Of a DNA stretch of 64,000 bases, positions 49,017-58,584 are shown piece by piece. Position numbers and translations under genes: made by a program. Under the pieces are notes generated by a model, which was not told where the DNA came from, did not search any database, and saw only the letters and a list, made by a program, of their open reading frames with translations. Position 1 is the stretch's first letter, and every line of letters starts with the position of its first letter. The stretch comes from JAZUOT01 sp045604805. Its GTDB lineage: Bacteria > Bacillota > Clostridia > Oscillospirales > Acutalibacteraceae. The stretch covers positions 1-64,000 of the forward strand of contig JAZUOT010000030.1 of the NCBI GenBank assembly GCA_045604805.1, read 5' to 3'.

Positions 49017-50888
49017 ATGGTGGCGGTAATTTTGGAACAAAGCAAGCTTGAAAATATTCTTTTAAAAGTTCAAAGGCCAGGTAGATATGTTGGCGGAGAA
49101 TTAAATAGTGTATATAAAAATTTAGATGAGACTGGTATACACTTTGCCTTTTGTTTTCCAGATGTATATGAAATTGGGATGTCATATTTGGGCATGAAAA
49201 TAATATATAGCCTTTTAAATTCTATGGACGGGGTATGGTGTGAAAGAGTTTTTGCGCCTTGGCCAGACATGGAAGAACAGATGAGAAACAACGATATATT
49301 TTTGTATAGTCTCGAAAGTAAAACTGAGCTTTACAAATTTGATATTATAGGTTTTACTCTCCAGTATGAATTGAGCTATACAAATATTTTGAATATGCTA
49401 AGTTTGGGTGGCATTCCACTTTTAGCGAAAAAGCGTAAAGGCTTAGAAAATCTTGTTGTGGCTGGAGGACCTTGTAGCTGCAATCCTGAACCTCTTGCTG
49501 ATTTTATCGATGTATTTTTCTTGGGTGAGGGAGAAAATAGCGTAAGTGAGTTTGTTGATTTGTACAGTAAAAGTAAGGAAAGCGGAGATGATAGGGCTAG
49601 CTTTTTGAGAAAAGCTGCTCAAATTCAGGGGGTATATGTGCCTTCGCTATACCGTATTACTTATAATTCTGATGGAACGTTGGAATCTGTTATTCCTGAA
49701 GAAGGAGCTCCCAAACAAGTAAAGAAAAGCATAGTACTTGATCTTTCCAAATCGCATTTTCACGAAAGTTTTCCTGTTCCTTTAATAGAAGTGGTGCATG
49801 ATAGAGTAGAAGGTGAAATTTTTAGAGGTTGTATACGTGGGTGTCGTTTCTGTCAGGCTGGATTTATATATAGACCTGTACGCGAAAAAGCTGCTGATGT
49901 TGTTAATGAGCAATGTAAGGTCTTATGTCAAAATACAGGACATGATTCTCTATCTTTATGTTCTTTAAGTTCCAGTGATTATTCTCAGCTCAGTGAATTG
50001 ATAAAATTGTTGGATGAATGGACTGAGCAAGAAAAAATTTCGATTTCTCTGCCATCTTTGAGGATAAATAGTTTATCTGATGAGCTTATCAATAAGATCA
50101 AATCATTTGGTAAATCTGGGCTTACATTTGCTCCAGAGGCAGGTACTCAGCGTTTAAGAAATGTTATAAACAAAAATGTGGACGAAAATGAAATATTTAG
50201 CACCTGTAAAAAAGCATTCAAAAATGGGTGGACTAATCTTAAGCTGTACTTTATGTTAGGTTTACCTACTGAAACGGAAGATGATATCGTCGCTATACCT
50301 GAGATGGCTAATAAAATCATAGATACATACTATGAAGATAAGACTTTGCCTAAAAAACGCCCACCCAAGTTGACAATAAGCACGGCGGCTTTTGTGCCAA
50401 AACCATTTACTCCTTTTCAATGGGAAGCACAGGATAACATAAAGACAATGGGAAAAAAACAAAAATTGCTTATAGGTAGTAACAATAACAATAAAGTTAA
50501 ATGCAACTATCATTGCGCTCAAACAAGTTTTATAGAAGCGGTTTTTGCCAGGGGTGACAGAAAACTTTCAAAAGTTCTATTGAAGGCACATAGGCTTGGT
50601 TTAAAATTTGACGCTTGGACCGAATATTTTGATTTTAAAAAGTGGTCGGAAGTTTTTAAGTTATGCAAAATAGATCCAGAATTTTATGCTTGCAGAAAAC
50701 GAAATTTTGATGAAATATTTCCTTGGGATCATTTGGATTATGGTATTAGTAAAGAATTTTTAATAAGAGAATGTCAAAAGGCACACCAAACAGAAACTAC
50801 AAAAAATTGTAAGGAAGAGTGCCAAAATTGCGGTGCTAATTGTTTTGGTGGGGGTGTTTGCTTTGAAAAAAATACGTGTACGATTTAA
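49017..50888 (+). CDS. B12-binding-type radical SAM protein (TIGR03960 family)
   Basis: A 623-residue radical SAM protein. The N-terminal half (RPGRYVGGELNSVYK, FPDVYEIGMSYLGMKIIY) is the family's cobalamin-like domain, and the cluster motif is GCIRGCRFCQAGF (C-x3-C-x2-C), followed by LPSLRINS and FAPEAGTQRLRNVINK. A Cys-rich C-terminal tail (CKEECQNCGANC) is present. These proteins are always paired with the next gene's DUF2344 partner; the reaction is unknown, with a tRNA or ribosome link suspected from gene neighbours elsewhere. ATG 49017 lacks a good ribosome site; TTG 49032 with GGTGGCGG upstream is an alternative start. Confidence 0.9.
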   Translation: MVAVILEQSKLENILLKVQRPGRYVGGELNSVYKNLDETGIHFAFCFPDVYEIGMSYLGMKIIYSLLNSMDGVWCERVFAPWPDMEEQMRNNDIFLYSLESKTELYKFDIIGFTLQYELSYTNILNMLSLGGIPLLAKKRKGLENLVVAGGPCSCNPEPLADFIDVFFLGEGENSVSEFVDLYSKSKESGDDRASFLRKAAQIQGVYVPSLYRITYNSDGTLESVIPEEGAPKQVKKSIVLDLSKSHFHESFPVPLIEVVHDRVEGEIFRGCIRGCRFCQAGFIYRPVREKAADVVNEQCKVLCQNTGHDSLSLCSLSSSDYSQLSELIKLLDEWTEQEKISISLPSLRINSLSDELINKIKSFGKSGLTFAPEAGTQRLRNVINKNVDENEIFSTCKKAFKNGWTNLKLYFMLGLPTETEDDIVAIPEMANKIIDTYYEDKTLPKKRPPKLTISTAAFVPKPFTPFQWEAQDNIKTMGKKQKLLIGSNNNNKVKCNYHCAQTSFIEAVFARGDRKLSKVLLKAHRLGLKFDAWTEYFDFKKWSEVFKLCKIDPEFYACRKRNFDEIFPWDHLDYGISKEFLIRECQKAHQTETTKNCKEECQNCGANCFGGGVCFEKNTCTI

Positions 50889-51519
50889 GAAAACTGGATA
50901 TTGTAAGTATATATCTCATCTTGATCTGGTACGTTGTATGAGTAGAGCTGTAAAAAAAGCTGATTTACCCATGTGGTATACCAAAGGATTTAATCCTCAT
51001 CCGTATATGAGCTTTCCATTGCCTTTGCCACTCGGATTTGAAGGGCAAAATGAGATCCTTGATATAAAACTCGATGATAAAATGGAAAATGATATGATTT
51101 TAAGTCTTCTAAACGAAAATCTTCCCGAAGGTATTAGGATAACCAAAGTTTCCAGCCCTAAAGATCCTGTGAGAGATATAAAATATGCTCTTTATCAGAT
51201 GAAGTTTTCAGAAGATGGAAAAACTTCTGATGATTTAAGGAACAAATTGAATAATTTATTTTCTCAGAAAAAGATACTGGTAACCAAGACAACAAAATCA
51301 TGTGAAAAAGAAATAGATCTCTTAGATCATTTTGAAACTTTTCTAATATCAAAAGATGAACTCTTCGCTAAATTGAGTATATTTTTAGAGGTCGGTAGTG
51401 AGAATAATATAAATCCACTTCTTTTTGTCGGAGCTTTGAAAAAATACTACAAAATTGATCCATTCTACAAAATAACAAGAGTTGATATATTTAATGAAAA
51501 TATGGAGAGAATAGGATAA
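50863..51519 (+). CDS. Radical-SAM-linked DUF2344 protein (TIGR03936 family)
   Basis: A 218-residue partner of the preceding radical SAM protein. The start KKIRVRFKKTGYCKYISHLD and the GFNPHPYMSFPLPLPLGFEG motif define the family. TTG 50863 (GGGGGTG 7 nt upstream) gives the family's usual N-terminus and overlaps the previous gene by 26 nt; a longer in-frame start at 50833 has no ribosome site. In other Firmicutes the pair is followed by rng-rplU-rpmA-obg, which is not the case here. Confidence 0.9.
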   Translation: MKKIRVRFKKTGYCKYISHLDLVRCMSRAVKKADLPMWYTKGFNPHPYMSFPLPLPLGFEGQNEILDIKLDDKMENDMILSLLNENLPEGIRITKVSSPKDPVRDIKYALYQMKFSEDGKTSDDLRNKLNNLFSQKKILVTKTTKSCEKEIDLLDHFETFLISKDELFAKLSIFLEVGSENNINPLLFVGALKKYYKIDPFYKITRVDIFNENMERIG

Positions 51520-51591
51520 TAACCTCTTTCTTTCCTATTTTTGTAGTAAAATTTCAGATTAATAAAATAAATCAAATCAAAAAATCAGCAA

Positions 51592-51621
51592 CTGTACAGA
51601 GCGTACGCACGGTGGTGTTGG
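51592..51621 (+). mobile_element. Group II intron domain V relic
   Basis: CTGTACAGAGCGTACGCACG plus GTGGTGTTGG corresponds to the right half of the domain V region of bacterial group II introns (GTACGTACGGTGGTGTGAGAGG as remembered). Only about 30 nt are left; no maturase sequence is nearby. Confidence 0.5.
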
Positions 51622-51694
51622 ATTTCTGGCATTCAGCTAATAGATGACCTCTTAATAGGGTGTATCAAGAAAGCTATAAATAAAAACAAAAGTT

Positions 51695-51745
51695 ACCACT
51701 TCAAATTCAGAAATTAAAAACTCTGAATTTGACATAACAAGTGGT
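51695..51745. repeat. Compound inverted repeat before the CorC-type gene
   Basis: ACCACTT and CAAATTCAGA (51695-51711) pair with TCTGAATTTG (51722-51731) and AAGTGGT (51739-51745), with a 7-nt unpaired side loop, then TTTTG. It may be a terminator for the DUF2344 gene or a transposon end; there is no direct support for either. Confidence 0.5.
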
Positions 51746-51797
51746 TTTGAATAGTATTTGAAATAAGTGCTTGTTGTGATAAAGGGAGGGAGTTTTT

Positions 51798-53075
51798 ATG
51801 TCCGGTGAGTTGTCGGACTTACCTGATTTTTATGTCAGCCTATCCGTACTATTTTTATTTTTTTCTGCTTTTTTTAATGCTGTTAAGTTTGCCTTGTCAT
51901 CTTTAGAATGCTCTGATGAAAATAATGGCATAGCTTTACGAAAAAAGACTCTGTCTATCATAGGAATAAAAATATATATTTTCTTATTTAATTGTATGGC
52001 TCTAGTATTATCGACGATATTTTTCTTTTACCTATTCCAGAAAAATTTATATTTTTCTCACAATAATGTCATTAGTGTCATGTATCTTATTTTTATCGTA
52101 TCTGTATATATGTGTGTCACGTCTGTATTTTGTGAGATAATACCAGAGAGATTAGTTTCAAAAAATCAAATGGATTTTTTAAACAAGTTTTCTAAAATAA
52201 TTTCTATATTTGTTATTCCGACTAGGCCTATTGCTATGTTCATATTGTTTCTGAGCAAACAAATTTTAAAACTGTTTGGAACTTCGCATACAACGACATC
52301 AGAATTAAAGGACAAGGCCGAAGAGAACATATTAGACATGATAGATAAAGGCAGCAAAAGTGGTGTTATAGAAAATAGAGTCAAAGATATGGTTTCGGGT
52401 ATCTTTGAGTTTGATGATACTATCGTAAGCGAAATAATGACACATAGAACAGAAATGACTGCAATACAAGACGATAAATCTCTCAGAGATGCCGTAGATT
52501 TAGCTACGCAGACTGGCTTTTCAAGAATACCTGTATTCCGTGAAGATATGGATGATATCATAGGTATTGTTTATGCAAAAGATCTGTTGAAGTATGTATA
52601 TACTGATGTTTCAACAGATATACCCTTAAAAAATATCATGCGGCCTGTAATTTTTATTCCCAAAACTAAACATCTGGACGAATTATTTGCCGATATGCGA
52701 CAATCCAAAACCCAGATAGCTATTATAGTAGATGAATATGGTGGGACTGAGGGATTAGTTACTATAGAGGATCTTATAGAAGAGATTTTGGGTAATATCC
52801 AAGACGAATATGATATAGAAGAAGCTGAAGTTAAAAAAGTAAATGAAACTACGCTTACTATAGATGGAAATATGAATATAGATGAAGCAGCTGATCTTTT
52901 AGATATATCCATTCCAGATGGAGATTATGAGACTATATCAGGTTTTATCATAGAAAAACTTGGTTACATACCGTGTTTCGGCGAACATCCTAAAGTTTCT
53001 ATAGGTGAATTTTCTTTTACAGTTTCTGGAGTTGAAGATAGAAGGATTTCAAAGATAATAGTGGTAAAAAAATAA
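51798..53075 (+). CDS. CorC/HlyC (CNNM-type) transporter-associated CBS protein
   Basis: A 425-residue membrane protein. Residues 1-165 are a DUF21 domain with four hydrophobic segments; two CBS domains follow (EIMTHRTEMTAI, FSRIPVFREDMDDIIGIVYAKDLL and QIAIIVDEYGGTEGLVTIEDLIEEI), then a CorC_HlyC domain (ISGFIIEKLGYIP). Bacterial members take part in Mg2+ or other divalent metal homeostasis; older hemolysin labels are misleading. ATG 51798 follows AGGGAGGG. Monocistronic. Confidence 0.92.
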   Translation: MSGELSDLPDFYVSLSVLFLFFSAFFNAVKFALSSLECSDENNGIALRKKTLSIIGIKIYIFLFNCMALVLSTIFFFYLFQKNLYFSHNNVISVMYLIFIVSVYMCVTSVFCEIIPERLVSKNQMDFLNKFSKIISIFVIPTRPIAMFILFLSKQILKLFGTSHTTTSELKDKAEENILDMIDKGSKSGVIENRVKDMVSGIFEFDDTIVSEIMTHRTEMTAIQDDKSLRDAVDLATQTGFSRIPVFREDMDDIIGIVYAKDLLKYVYTDVSTDIPLKNIMRPVIFIPKTKHLDELFADMRQSKTQIAIIVDEYGGTEGLVTIEDLIEEILGNIQDEYDIEEAEVKKVNETTLTIDGNMNIDEAADLLDISIPDGDYETISGFIIEKLGYIPCFGEHPKVSIGEFSFTVSGVEDRRISKIIVVKK

Positions 53076-53413
53076 CAACAACAGTGATATATACTGAAAT
53101 TCGATGACATAATGAAAAGAAGTTAGGTAGTATTAATGTTTGCCTCGTTTCGCTGTGATACAACCGACAAAAATCAGATCTAATATCAAAAGTCTCTGTA
53201 GCAGTTTTAAATTTTTCGGGAATGCTACTTTTTTTTGGGTATCACACCAATGGAAAGCACGTGTATCCGATTTGCTATTATTGGTGAATACCATTACACT
53301 ATTTATAGTTTGGGGTATGTTCATCAAAGTATCCCTTTCCCCTGAAAGCTATTGAGTTATGACGAAATAAGTACTTTGATAGCATAATAAAAATTTTGTT
53401 TTAGAGGAAATTT
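53076..53413. other. Intergenic stretch with an isolated terminator
   Basis: About 340 nt. GTAGCA...TGCTAC (53198-53203 with 53223-53228) followed by eight T residues is a terminator 120 nt after the CorC-type stop; it could end that mRNA or a small RNA. The remaining 170 nt up to coaX show nothing I recognise. Confidence 0.4.
53198..53236 (+). terminator. Hairpin plus T8 tract
   Basis: A 6-bp stem (GTAGCA/TGCTAC), a loop of 19 nt and TTTTTTTT at 53229-53236. The stem is short but the T-run is the best in the window's plus-strand intergenic DNA. Confidence 0.55.
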
Positions 53414-54178
53414 ATGTTATTGGCTTTTGATATTGGGAATACCCAAGTGACTGCAGGGATACATAATGGCGATAAATGGATGAGGATAGTTAGATTCTCT
53501 TCAGGTAAAAACAAAACCAGTGATAAATATGCAAATGAGATCAATGATTTTTTAAATGATTGTGCCATCTCTGTTGATGATATTTCAGCAGGTATTATTT
53601 CATCGGTAGTTCCTTGTGTAACTTGCGCTTTGCAAGATGCAATAAAAAATATATTTAATTTTGAGCCAGTCCTGATAAATGAAAATCTAAATTGCGATAT
53701 CAGAGTTGATATTGATGATCCCGCTTCCCTCGGTAGTGATATTTTATGTGGCTGTGTTGCTGCTGCAAAAAAATATACTTTACCCGCTATAGTGTTTGAT
53801 TTTGGTTCTGCTACAACAGCTTGTATCGTTGACAAAAATTCGAATTTGCTTGGTGGTATGATAATTCCTGGACTTAAGATGTCGCTTAAAGCACTTTATT
53901 CGGGTTGTGCTATGCTATCTGAAGTTCAAATAGCTAAACCAAAAAGACTTATAGGAAAAAACACTGAAGAATCCATACAAGCTGGTGTAGTATATAGCAA
54001 TGTAGCTATAATTGACAATATAAGTCAACGTATACAGGAGGAGCTTGGTGAAAAATGTACAATTGTAGTGACTGGTGGTATGTCTGCTTATATTTCGCCT
54101 TATACAAAGGCAGATGTAATTTGGGACGAGAATTTAGTTTTAGATGGGATGAGATTTATATATGAACAAAATAAATGA
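53414..54178 (+). CDS. coaX: Type III pantothenate kinase
   Basis: A 254-residue ASKHA-fold kinase making 4'-phosphopantothenate, the first step of CoA synthesis. Phosphate 1 motif LAFDIGNTQVTAGIH at the N-terminus, IDDPASLGSDILCGCVAA, FDFGSATTACIVD and GGMIIPGLKMSLKALY. Needs a monovalent cation like other CoaX. ATG 53414 follows AGAGGAAA. Overlaps the ECF S-component gene by 17 nt, tying the two together. Confidence 0.95.
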   Translation: MLLAFDIGNTQVTAGIHNGDKWMRIVRFSSGKNKTSDKYANEINDFLNDCAISVDDISAGIISSVVPCVTCALQDAIKNIFNFEPVLINENLNCDIRVDIDDPASLGSDILCGCVAAAKKYTLPAIVFDFGSATTACIVDKNSNLLGGMIIPGLKMSLKALYSGCAMLSEVQIAKPKRLIGKNTEESIQAGVVYSNVAIIDNISQRIQEELGEKCTIVVTGGMSAYISPYTKADVIWDENLVLDGMRFIYEQNK

Positions 54179-54758
54179 TATTTCCAGTAAAAATTTAAAA
54201 ATGGCTTGGTTTGGAATTTTTAGTGCAATAATTGCACTTTTGACATTTACGCCACTGGGATATATACCTCTTGGAGCAGTTTCAGCTACGACTGTACATA
54301 TACCTGTAATAATTGCTTCTATTGTATTTGGGATATATTTTGGAGCTGGTTTGGGTTTTGTAATGGGTGTTTTGTGTATATTGAGGGCTGTCACTATGGC
54401 TTCAGCTCCAACGGATCTTTTTTTCATGAACCCTGTCGTTTCTGTTTTACCTAGGATATGTATAGGTTTAGTTGCAGCTTCAGTTTTTACACTTTCAAAG
54501 AGAATACTAAAAAGCTGCAAAAAAAGAGAAAGTATAGCTGTTGCTATTTCAGCAGCCTTAGCAACTCTTACAAACACTGTGCTAGTGCTGTTTTTCTTAG
54601 TGCTTTTATACGGTGAAAAAATATCGGTCTCACTTTCGCAGGCACTTTCTTTTATAATCGCTTCAATAATAGCCATAAACGGTATCGTTGAACTTGTTAC
54701 TGCAATACTTATATCTGTTCCGGTATGTTTAGCTCTCTATAAATTAAAAAGTTTTTAG
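54162..54758 (+). CDS. ECF transporter S component, possibly for pantothenate
   Basis: A 198-residue membrane protein with six hydrophobic segments. LGYIPLGAVSATTVHIPVII and FGIYFGAGLGFVMG are typical of ECF S components, which bind a vitamin and use a shared EcfAAT energiser encoded elsewhere. Translational overlap with coaX suggests that its substrate is pantothenate (PanT-like); that is context inference only. Start ATG 54162 lies within coaX. Confidence 0.8.
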   Translation: MNKINDISSKNLKMAWFGIFSAIIALLTFTPLGYIPLGAVSATTVHIPVIIASIVFGIYFGAGLGFVMGVLCILRAVTMASAPTDLFFMNPVVSVLPRICIGLVAASVFTLSKRILKSCKKRESIAVAISAALATLTNTVLVLFFLVLLYGEKISVSLSQALSFIIASIIAINGIVELVTAILISVPVCLALYKLKSF

Positions 54759-54791
54759 TTTTTCTTAGAAAACGAAAGGAAAGTTTACACA

Positions 54792-55886
54792 ATGAAACTA
54801 GGTATCGTAGGTCTCCCAAATGTAGGAAAAAGCACATTGTTCAATGCACTTACAAACTCTAAGGCACAATCAGCCAATTACCCATTTTGTACTATAGAAC
54901 CAAATGTGGGGATAGTTACAGTTCCAGATGAGCGAATTGAGGCCTTGGCAAAAATGTATTCTCCGAAAAAAATAACGCCCGCTACTATAGAATTTGTTGA
55001 TATTGCAGGTCTTGTTAAAGGAGCATCAAAGGGTGAAGGCTTAGGGAATAAGTTCCTTGCAAATATCCGTGAGGTTGATGCAATAGTTCATGTAGTAAGG
55101 TGCTTCGAAAACGATGATATTACTCATGTAGATGGTAGCATAGACCCCAAAAGAGACATAGAAACTATAAACTATGAACTTATACTTTCTGACCTAGAAA
55201 TGATAGACCGACGTATAGATAAAACTAAAAAAATGCTCAAAAGTGATAAAAAATATAAAGCTGAACTTGAGTTTTTTGAGAAAGTTAAAGCCGTGCTTGA
55301 TAGTGGTCAAATGGCATCTACTGTGGAATGTAGCGAAGATGAAGCTAAGTTGCTATCTACCGTTGCACTACTTAGCAATAAATCTATGATATACGCTGCT
55401 AATATGAGCGAAGAAGATTTTTCTACAGGGATAGAATCAAACCAGAACTATAAAAAAGTATGTAAAATAGCTCAGAAAGAAAATGCAGCTGTACTACCTG
55501 TTTGTGCCGAATTAGAAGCTCAAATCTCAGAATTATCTGCAGAAGAAAAGACCATGTTCTTGGAAGATATGGGCCTTCATGAATCAGGACTAGATAGGCT
55601 TATACGTGAATGCTATAAACTTTTAGGACTTATTTCTTACCTGACTGCAGGGGAGCCAGAAGTTCGTGCTTGGACTATAACTCAAGGCACTAAAGCCCCT
55701 CAGGCTGCAGGAAAAATACATACGGATTTTGAAAGAGGTTTTATCAGAGCTGAAGTAATAGAATGTGACAAGCTTCTCGAGTGTGGAAATCTTGCTAAGG
55801 CTAAAGAAAAAGGGTTAGTCCGCTCCGAAGGTAAGGACTATGTCATGAAAGACGGAGATGTCGTGCTCTTCAGATTTAATGTATAA
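54792..55886 (+). CDS. ychF: Redox-regulated ATPase YchF (OLA1 family)
   Basis: A 364-residue Obg-like P-loop protein that prefers ATP and binds ribosomes. GLPNVGKSTLFNAL (G1), NYPFCTIEPNVG, DIAGLVKGASKGEGLGNKFL (G3 region) and a C-terminal TGS domain (RAWTITQGTKAPQAAGKIH, FERGFIRAEVI). Full length. ATG 54792 follows AAGGAAAG. Confidence 0.97.
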   Translation: MKLGIVGLPNVGKSTLFNALTNSKAQSANYPFCTIEPNVGIVTVPDERIEALAKMYSPKKITPATIEFVDIAGLVKGASKGEGLGNKFLANIREVDAIVHVVRCFENDDITHVDGSIDPKRDIETINYELILSDLEMIDRRIDKTKKMLKSDKKYKAELEFFEKVKAVLDSGQMASTVECSEDEAKLLSTVALLSNKSMIYAANMSEEDFSTGIESNQNYKKVCKIAQKENAAVLPVCAELEAQISELSAEEKTMFLEDMGLHESGLDRLIRECYKLLGLISYLTAGEPEVRAWTITQGTKAPQAAGKIHTDFERGFIRAEVIECDKLLECGNLAKAKEKGLVRSEGKDYVMKDGDVVLFRFNV

Positions 55887-56109
55887 GTATTAATTTGTTT
55901 TACATTCAAAAACCACTAAGATGAATAAACTCAAAAGAAAAAAGTGATCTTACGTATCTACGATCCATTTTGAGAAACCATTTTTTCAACCATCAATATA
56001 CTATTTCTTTTCCAGATTTGGAATGACAATATGATTAGCTATAAAATTGCTGCTGCAGATAGGATTTAGTGCTTCAATACATTAGAAACTTGCGCTTATC
56101 TGATGCACA

Positions 56110-56750
56110 ATCGAGTAGGGGAGATTTTCTCCTCCCTCTCACGCCACTCTACGTACCGTTTAGCATATAGCGTTTCAACATAACTTCCAAGCGTGACGCT
56201 TATTATAGTAGTCAAGACAACTTACAATACCTGTTTTAGCCAATGTTCCCTTAGTTAGAGATTGCTCTAATTGCGCATATTTTCATGGTGCTCCAGTAAT
56301 AACGATCTCAGCAATATGCGGTTAGTCTCGCAAGGTATTTTTTAATCCCAAGCTTTTGTAATCACTGTTGCCGCTTCTCTTTGGTATTTTCGATTGCTTC
56401 CAAATGATAATTCCGAGTCTCATACGTAAATGTGCGTCGATTTATGCCATTACCGTTTTCATAGCTCTAAGGGCATAGTAGTTAATCCATCCCATTGACA
56501 CCTAACTGATTTTCGCAATCTTACTTGTGACTGTTCCAAGCATTATCTTACAGGTCAGCTTCTTTAAATCATCCACACTGCCTGTCTCTTTATTGGTGCA
56601 AGCTCTTTTATATACGGCGTTCATGTTGTTACTGGACAGTATCTTTTTTAACAGTTCCGACAATTGCCTTGTGGACTTTCACCACAGACTGTCATTATGC
56701 CCATTATATTTTTCCATTTCGCTTAGATATTACCACATTTCCGGGGTTTG
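56110..56750 (-). mobile_element. Decayed group II intron with internally deleted maturase
   Basis: Read on the minus strand: a 5' part with intron-like GTGGTGAAAGTCCAC; then a frame with NMNAVYKRACTNKETGSVDD, like the N-terminus of intron reverse transcriptases; then a jump to GWINYYALRAMKTVMA-stop-IDAHLRMRLGIIIWKQSK, the C-terminal maturase X domain with a stop codon; finally a domain V/VI-like end (ACGGTACGTAGAGTGGCGTG, then GAGAGG and a GGAGA/TCTCC hairpin) finishing CCCTACTCGAT at about 56110. The whole catalytic RT core (YADD region) is deleted. The 5' boundary is uncertain. Confidence 0.75.
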
Positions 56751-57168
56751 ATGAATTTAATGGACAAGGTGTTATAAATAACGACTTTTTTGCTAATAAT
56801 AAAATACTAGAATAAAATAGAAGTAGCATCAATCAGAAACCATGCTAATAGTCAAATTGCAGGCGTTGCAATTAGTGCTTTAACACTTATTCTGACTTAT
56901 GACGAGAATTGTAGCCTTGTCTGTAGAGCCCGTTAAGGCCTTTGTTGCGACTTCAATAGCTGCACTAATTTAACATTGTTATATCTTTTGGCCACAACCT
57001 AAAACCACCCATGGTATATTCCATAGGAGGTTTTGCTTTTATTAGTGAATTTTTTGCAGTTCACCTAGATTTTATGTATTTAGTTGAGCACAAACACAAA
57101 TTTGACAGCAATAATTCTAATGCTAACTAGAGATGATTGCTCCCAGAACAAAGCACTACCATTAAGTA
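56751..57168. other. Intergenic stretch between intron wreck and divIC
   Basis: About 418 nt. Plus-strand fragments read like a membrane protein remnant (IAGVAISALTLILT near 56865, then PVKAFVATSIAAL near 56930) but in different frames with stops. A hairpin is listed separately at 57001. No intact gene. Confidence 0.35.
57001..57040 (+). terminator. Terminator-like hairpin
   Basis: AAAACC-A-CC-C-ATGG (57001-57014) pairs with CCAT-A-GG-A-GGTTTT (57021-57034), then GCTTTTATT. It could end the decayed plus-strand gene before it, or serve the minus-strand divIC operon from the other side. Confidence 0.5.
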
Positions 57169-57498
57169 CTACTGTTCCACCGTAACACCAATATATATCT
57201 TTTCATTACGCTTAGAAAGGCCTAAACGTTCTCTTGCTATTTTCTCAACATATTTTTCTGTTTTCTCTGTATCTGCATTAAGTACATTCTTTAGCTCGTC
57301 ATTTGTGTAGTTTTGTTCTTTAAGTTCACTTTGAATAGAAGCAAGTCTTACCTGTTTTTTGTTTATCTCAAGTTGTTGATTTACCATAACAAAGCACATA
57401 TACAACACAAAAATTACCAATGATAACTTAAGAAGAGTAAATTTACTATTTTTTTTTCTATTGTCAGCAGACTCAAGCCTTAATAGACGCTTTATAAT
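57169..57498 (-). CDS. divIC: Septum formation initiator, DivIC/FtsB family, with non-standard start codon
   Basis: A bitopic division protein of about 109 residues: a basic N-terminal stretch (KRLLRLESADNRKKNSKF), one membrane helix (LSLVIFVLYMCFVM), a coiled coil and the family's C-terminal ARERLGLSKRNEKIYIGV. DivIC/FtsB bridges early and late divisome proteins. The only ordinary start in frame, TTG 57420, would delete the cytoplasmic part and has no ribosome site. A strong AAGGGG (57510-57505) instead points to ATT 57498 or ATA 57495. It lies 36 nt after the jag stop, in the same operon. Confidence 0.75.
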   Translation of the reverse strand: MIKRLLRLESADNRKKNSKFTLLKLSLVIFVLYMCFVMVNQQLEINKKQVRLASIQSELKEQNYTNDELKNVLNADTEKTEKYVEKIARERLGLSKRNEKIYIGVTVEQ

Positions 57499-57533
57499 AA
57501 TACACCCCTTTGTATATACAAATAAGCACCATT

Positions 57534-58514
57534 TTATTTTATCTTTCCATACAGTGGTGATGACAGTCCTTCATCAGTTTTGATGCAATCATCAAGTTCT
57601 GTTTTTTTATTTTGAATACTTTCACTATCATCTGGCTTAGTTACTTTCGAATATGGTGTAGCCTTCAAACTGTTTCGAGAAGTTGCTGGCGCAATTACAA
57701 CGTGTCTCTTGTTCCCTGTACCTTCGCTCCAAGAAATTATTCCTTTTTCTTTTTTTATTTCCAAGTGTACAATCTTTCTGTCGTAAGTACCCATAGGTCT
57801 CAAAGATATTTTCTTGTGGTTTTTCCGAGAGAAAGCCGCTTTGCTGTGAGCTAATGCAACTATAGCTTTTTCATGCTTTCTTTTATAGTCACAGACATCT
57901 AAACATACTTTAAGATACTGATTCTCCTGCAATCCCTTCCTAACATATAAATTAACAAGTGTCTGCAAGGAAAGCAAAGTTTCTCCCCTAAAGCCTATTA
58001 AGCTTTTAGCCTCTTTGCTTTCCATTTTTATTGTGATTCCCCGACTGGTTACTTGTGAAGAAAACTTAACCTCATCAAAATCATTTACAAGATATTTAAT
58101 CATTGATTTTATATATTCAATTGCATTCGTTTCGATTTGGCTTTTTTGCTCATCTGTTAATCTAGGTATTTTCTTTGCTTCCACAAGATCGTGATCTTGG
58201 GACATCGAAGATTTTTTTACATCACTCTGACGGTTTGATTTTATTTTGTTTTTAGACTCAGTAGATCTTGCCTTAACATCTGTAGAATTCTGAACCTTTT
58301 TATTGGAAGCATCCGAGTTGCTTGTGGTATTAATTTTATTTTCCACATAAACACGAACCTTAGCAAGTTTTCCTCCAAATAAACCAAAAATTTTCTTTTC
58401 AGGCAATTCCAAAATTTCAAAATCAACCTCTTCTGCAACTGCTCCAAGCTTTTTGAAGGCATTTTCTTTTGCTTCTTCAACTGTTGTTCCTGTCGCTATA
58501 GCTTCTTTTAACAA
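57534..58514 (-). CDS. jag: RNA-binding protein Jag/KhpB
   Basis: A 326-residue protein. Jag_N domain (residues 1-52, ending EKKIFGLFGG), a low-complexity Ser/Lys linker, a KH domain with GFRGETLLSLQTLVNLY and an R3H domain (ISLRPMGTYDRKIVHLEI, WSEGTGNKRHVVIAPA). KhpB binds RNA with KhpA and affects cell elongation; its gene nearly always follows yidC, as here. TTG 58514 follows GAGGGGAG. A tail of about 35 residues after the R3H domain is not conserved in my memory of the family. Confidence 0.94.
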   Translation of the reverse strand: MLKEAIATGTTVEEAKENAFKKLGAVAEEVDFEILELPEKKIFGLFGGKLAKVRVYVENKINTTSNSDASNKKVQNSTDVKARSTESKNKIKSNRQSDVKKSSMSQDHDLVEAKKIPRLTDEQKSQIETNAIEYIKSMIKYLVNDFDEVKFSSQVTSRGITIKMESKEAKSLIGFRGETLLSLQTLVNLYVRKGLQENQYLKVCLDVCDYKRKHEKAIVALAHSKAAFSRKNHKKISLRPMGTYDRKIVHLEIKKEKGIISWSEGTGNKRHVVIAPATSRNSLKATPYSKVTKPDDSESIQNKKTELDDCIKTDEGLSSPLYGKIK

Positions 58515-58584
58515 ATCAATACTCCCCTCTCAAAAAATATATATTATCTCGTATTGTTATTCAGATTGGAAACCAAATCTATGC

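Noticed and set aside
56527..56751. 74-codon plus-strand frame
   Set aside because: It lies antisense within the decayed group II intron and matches nothing.
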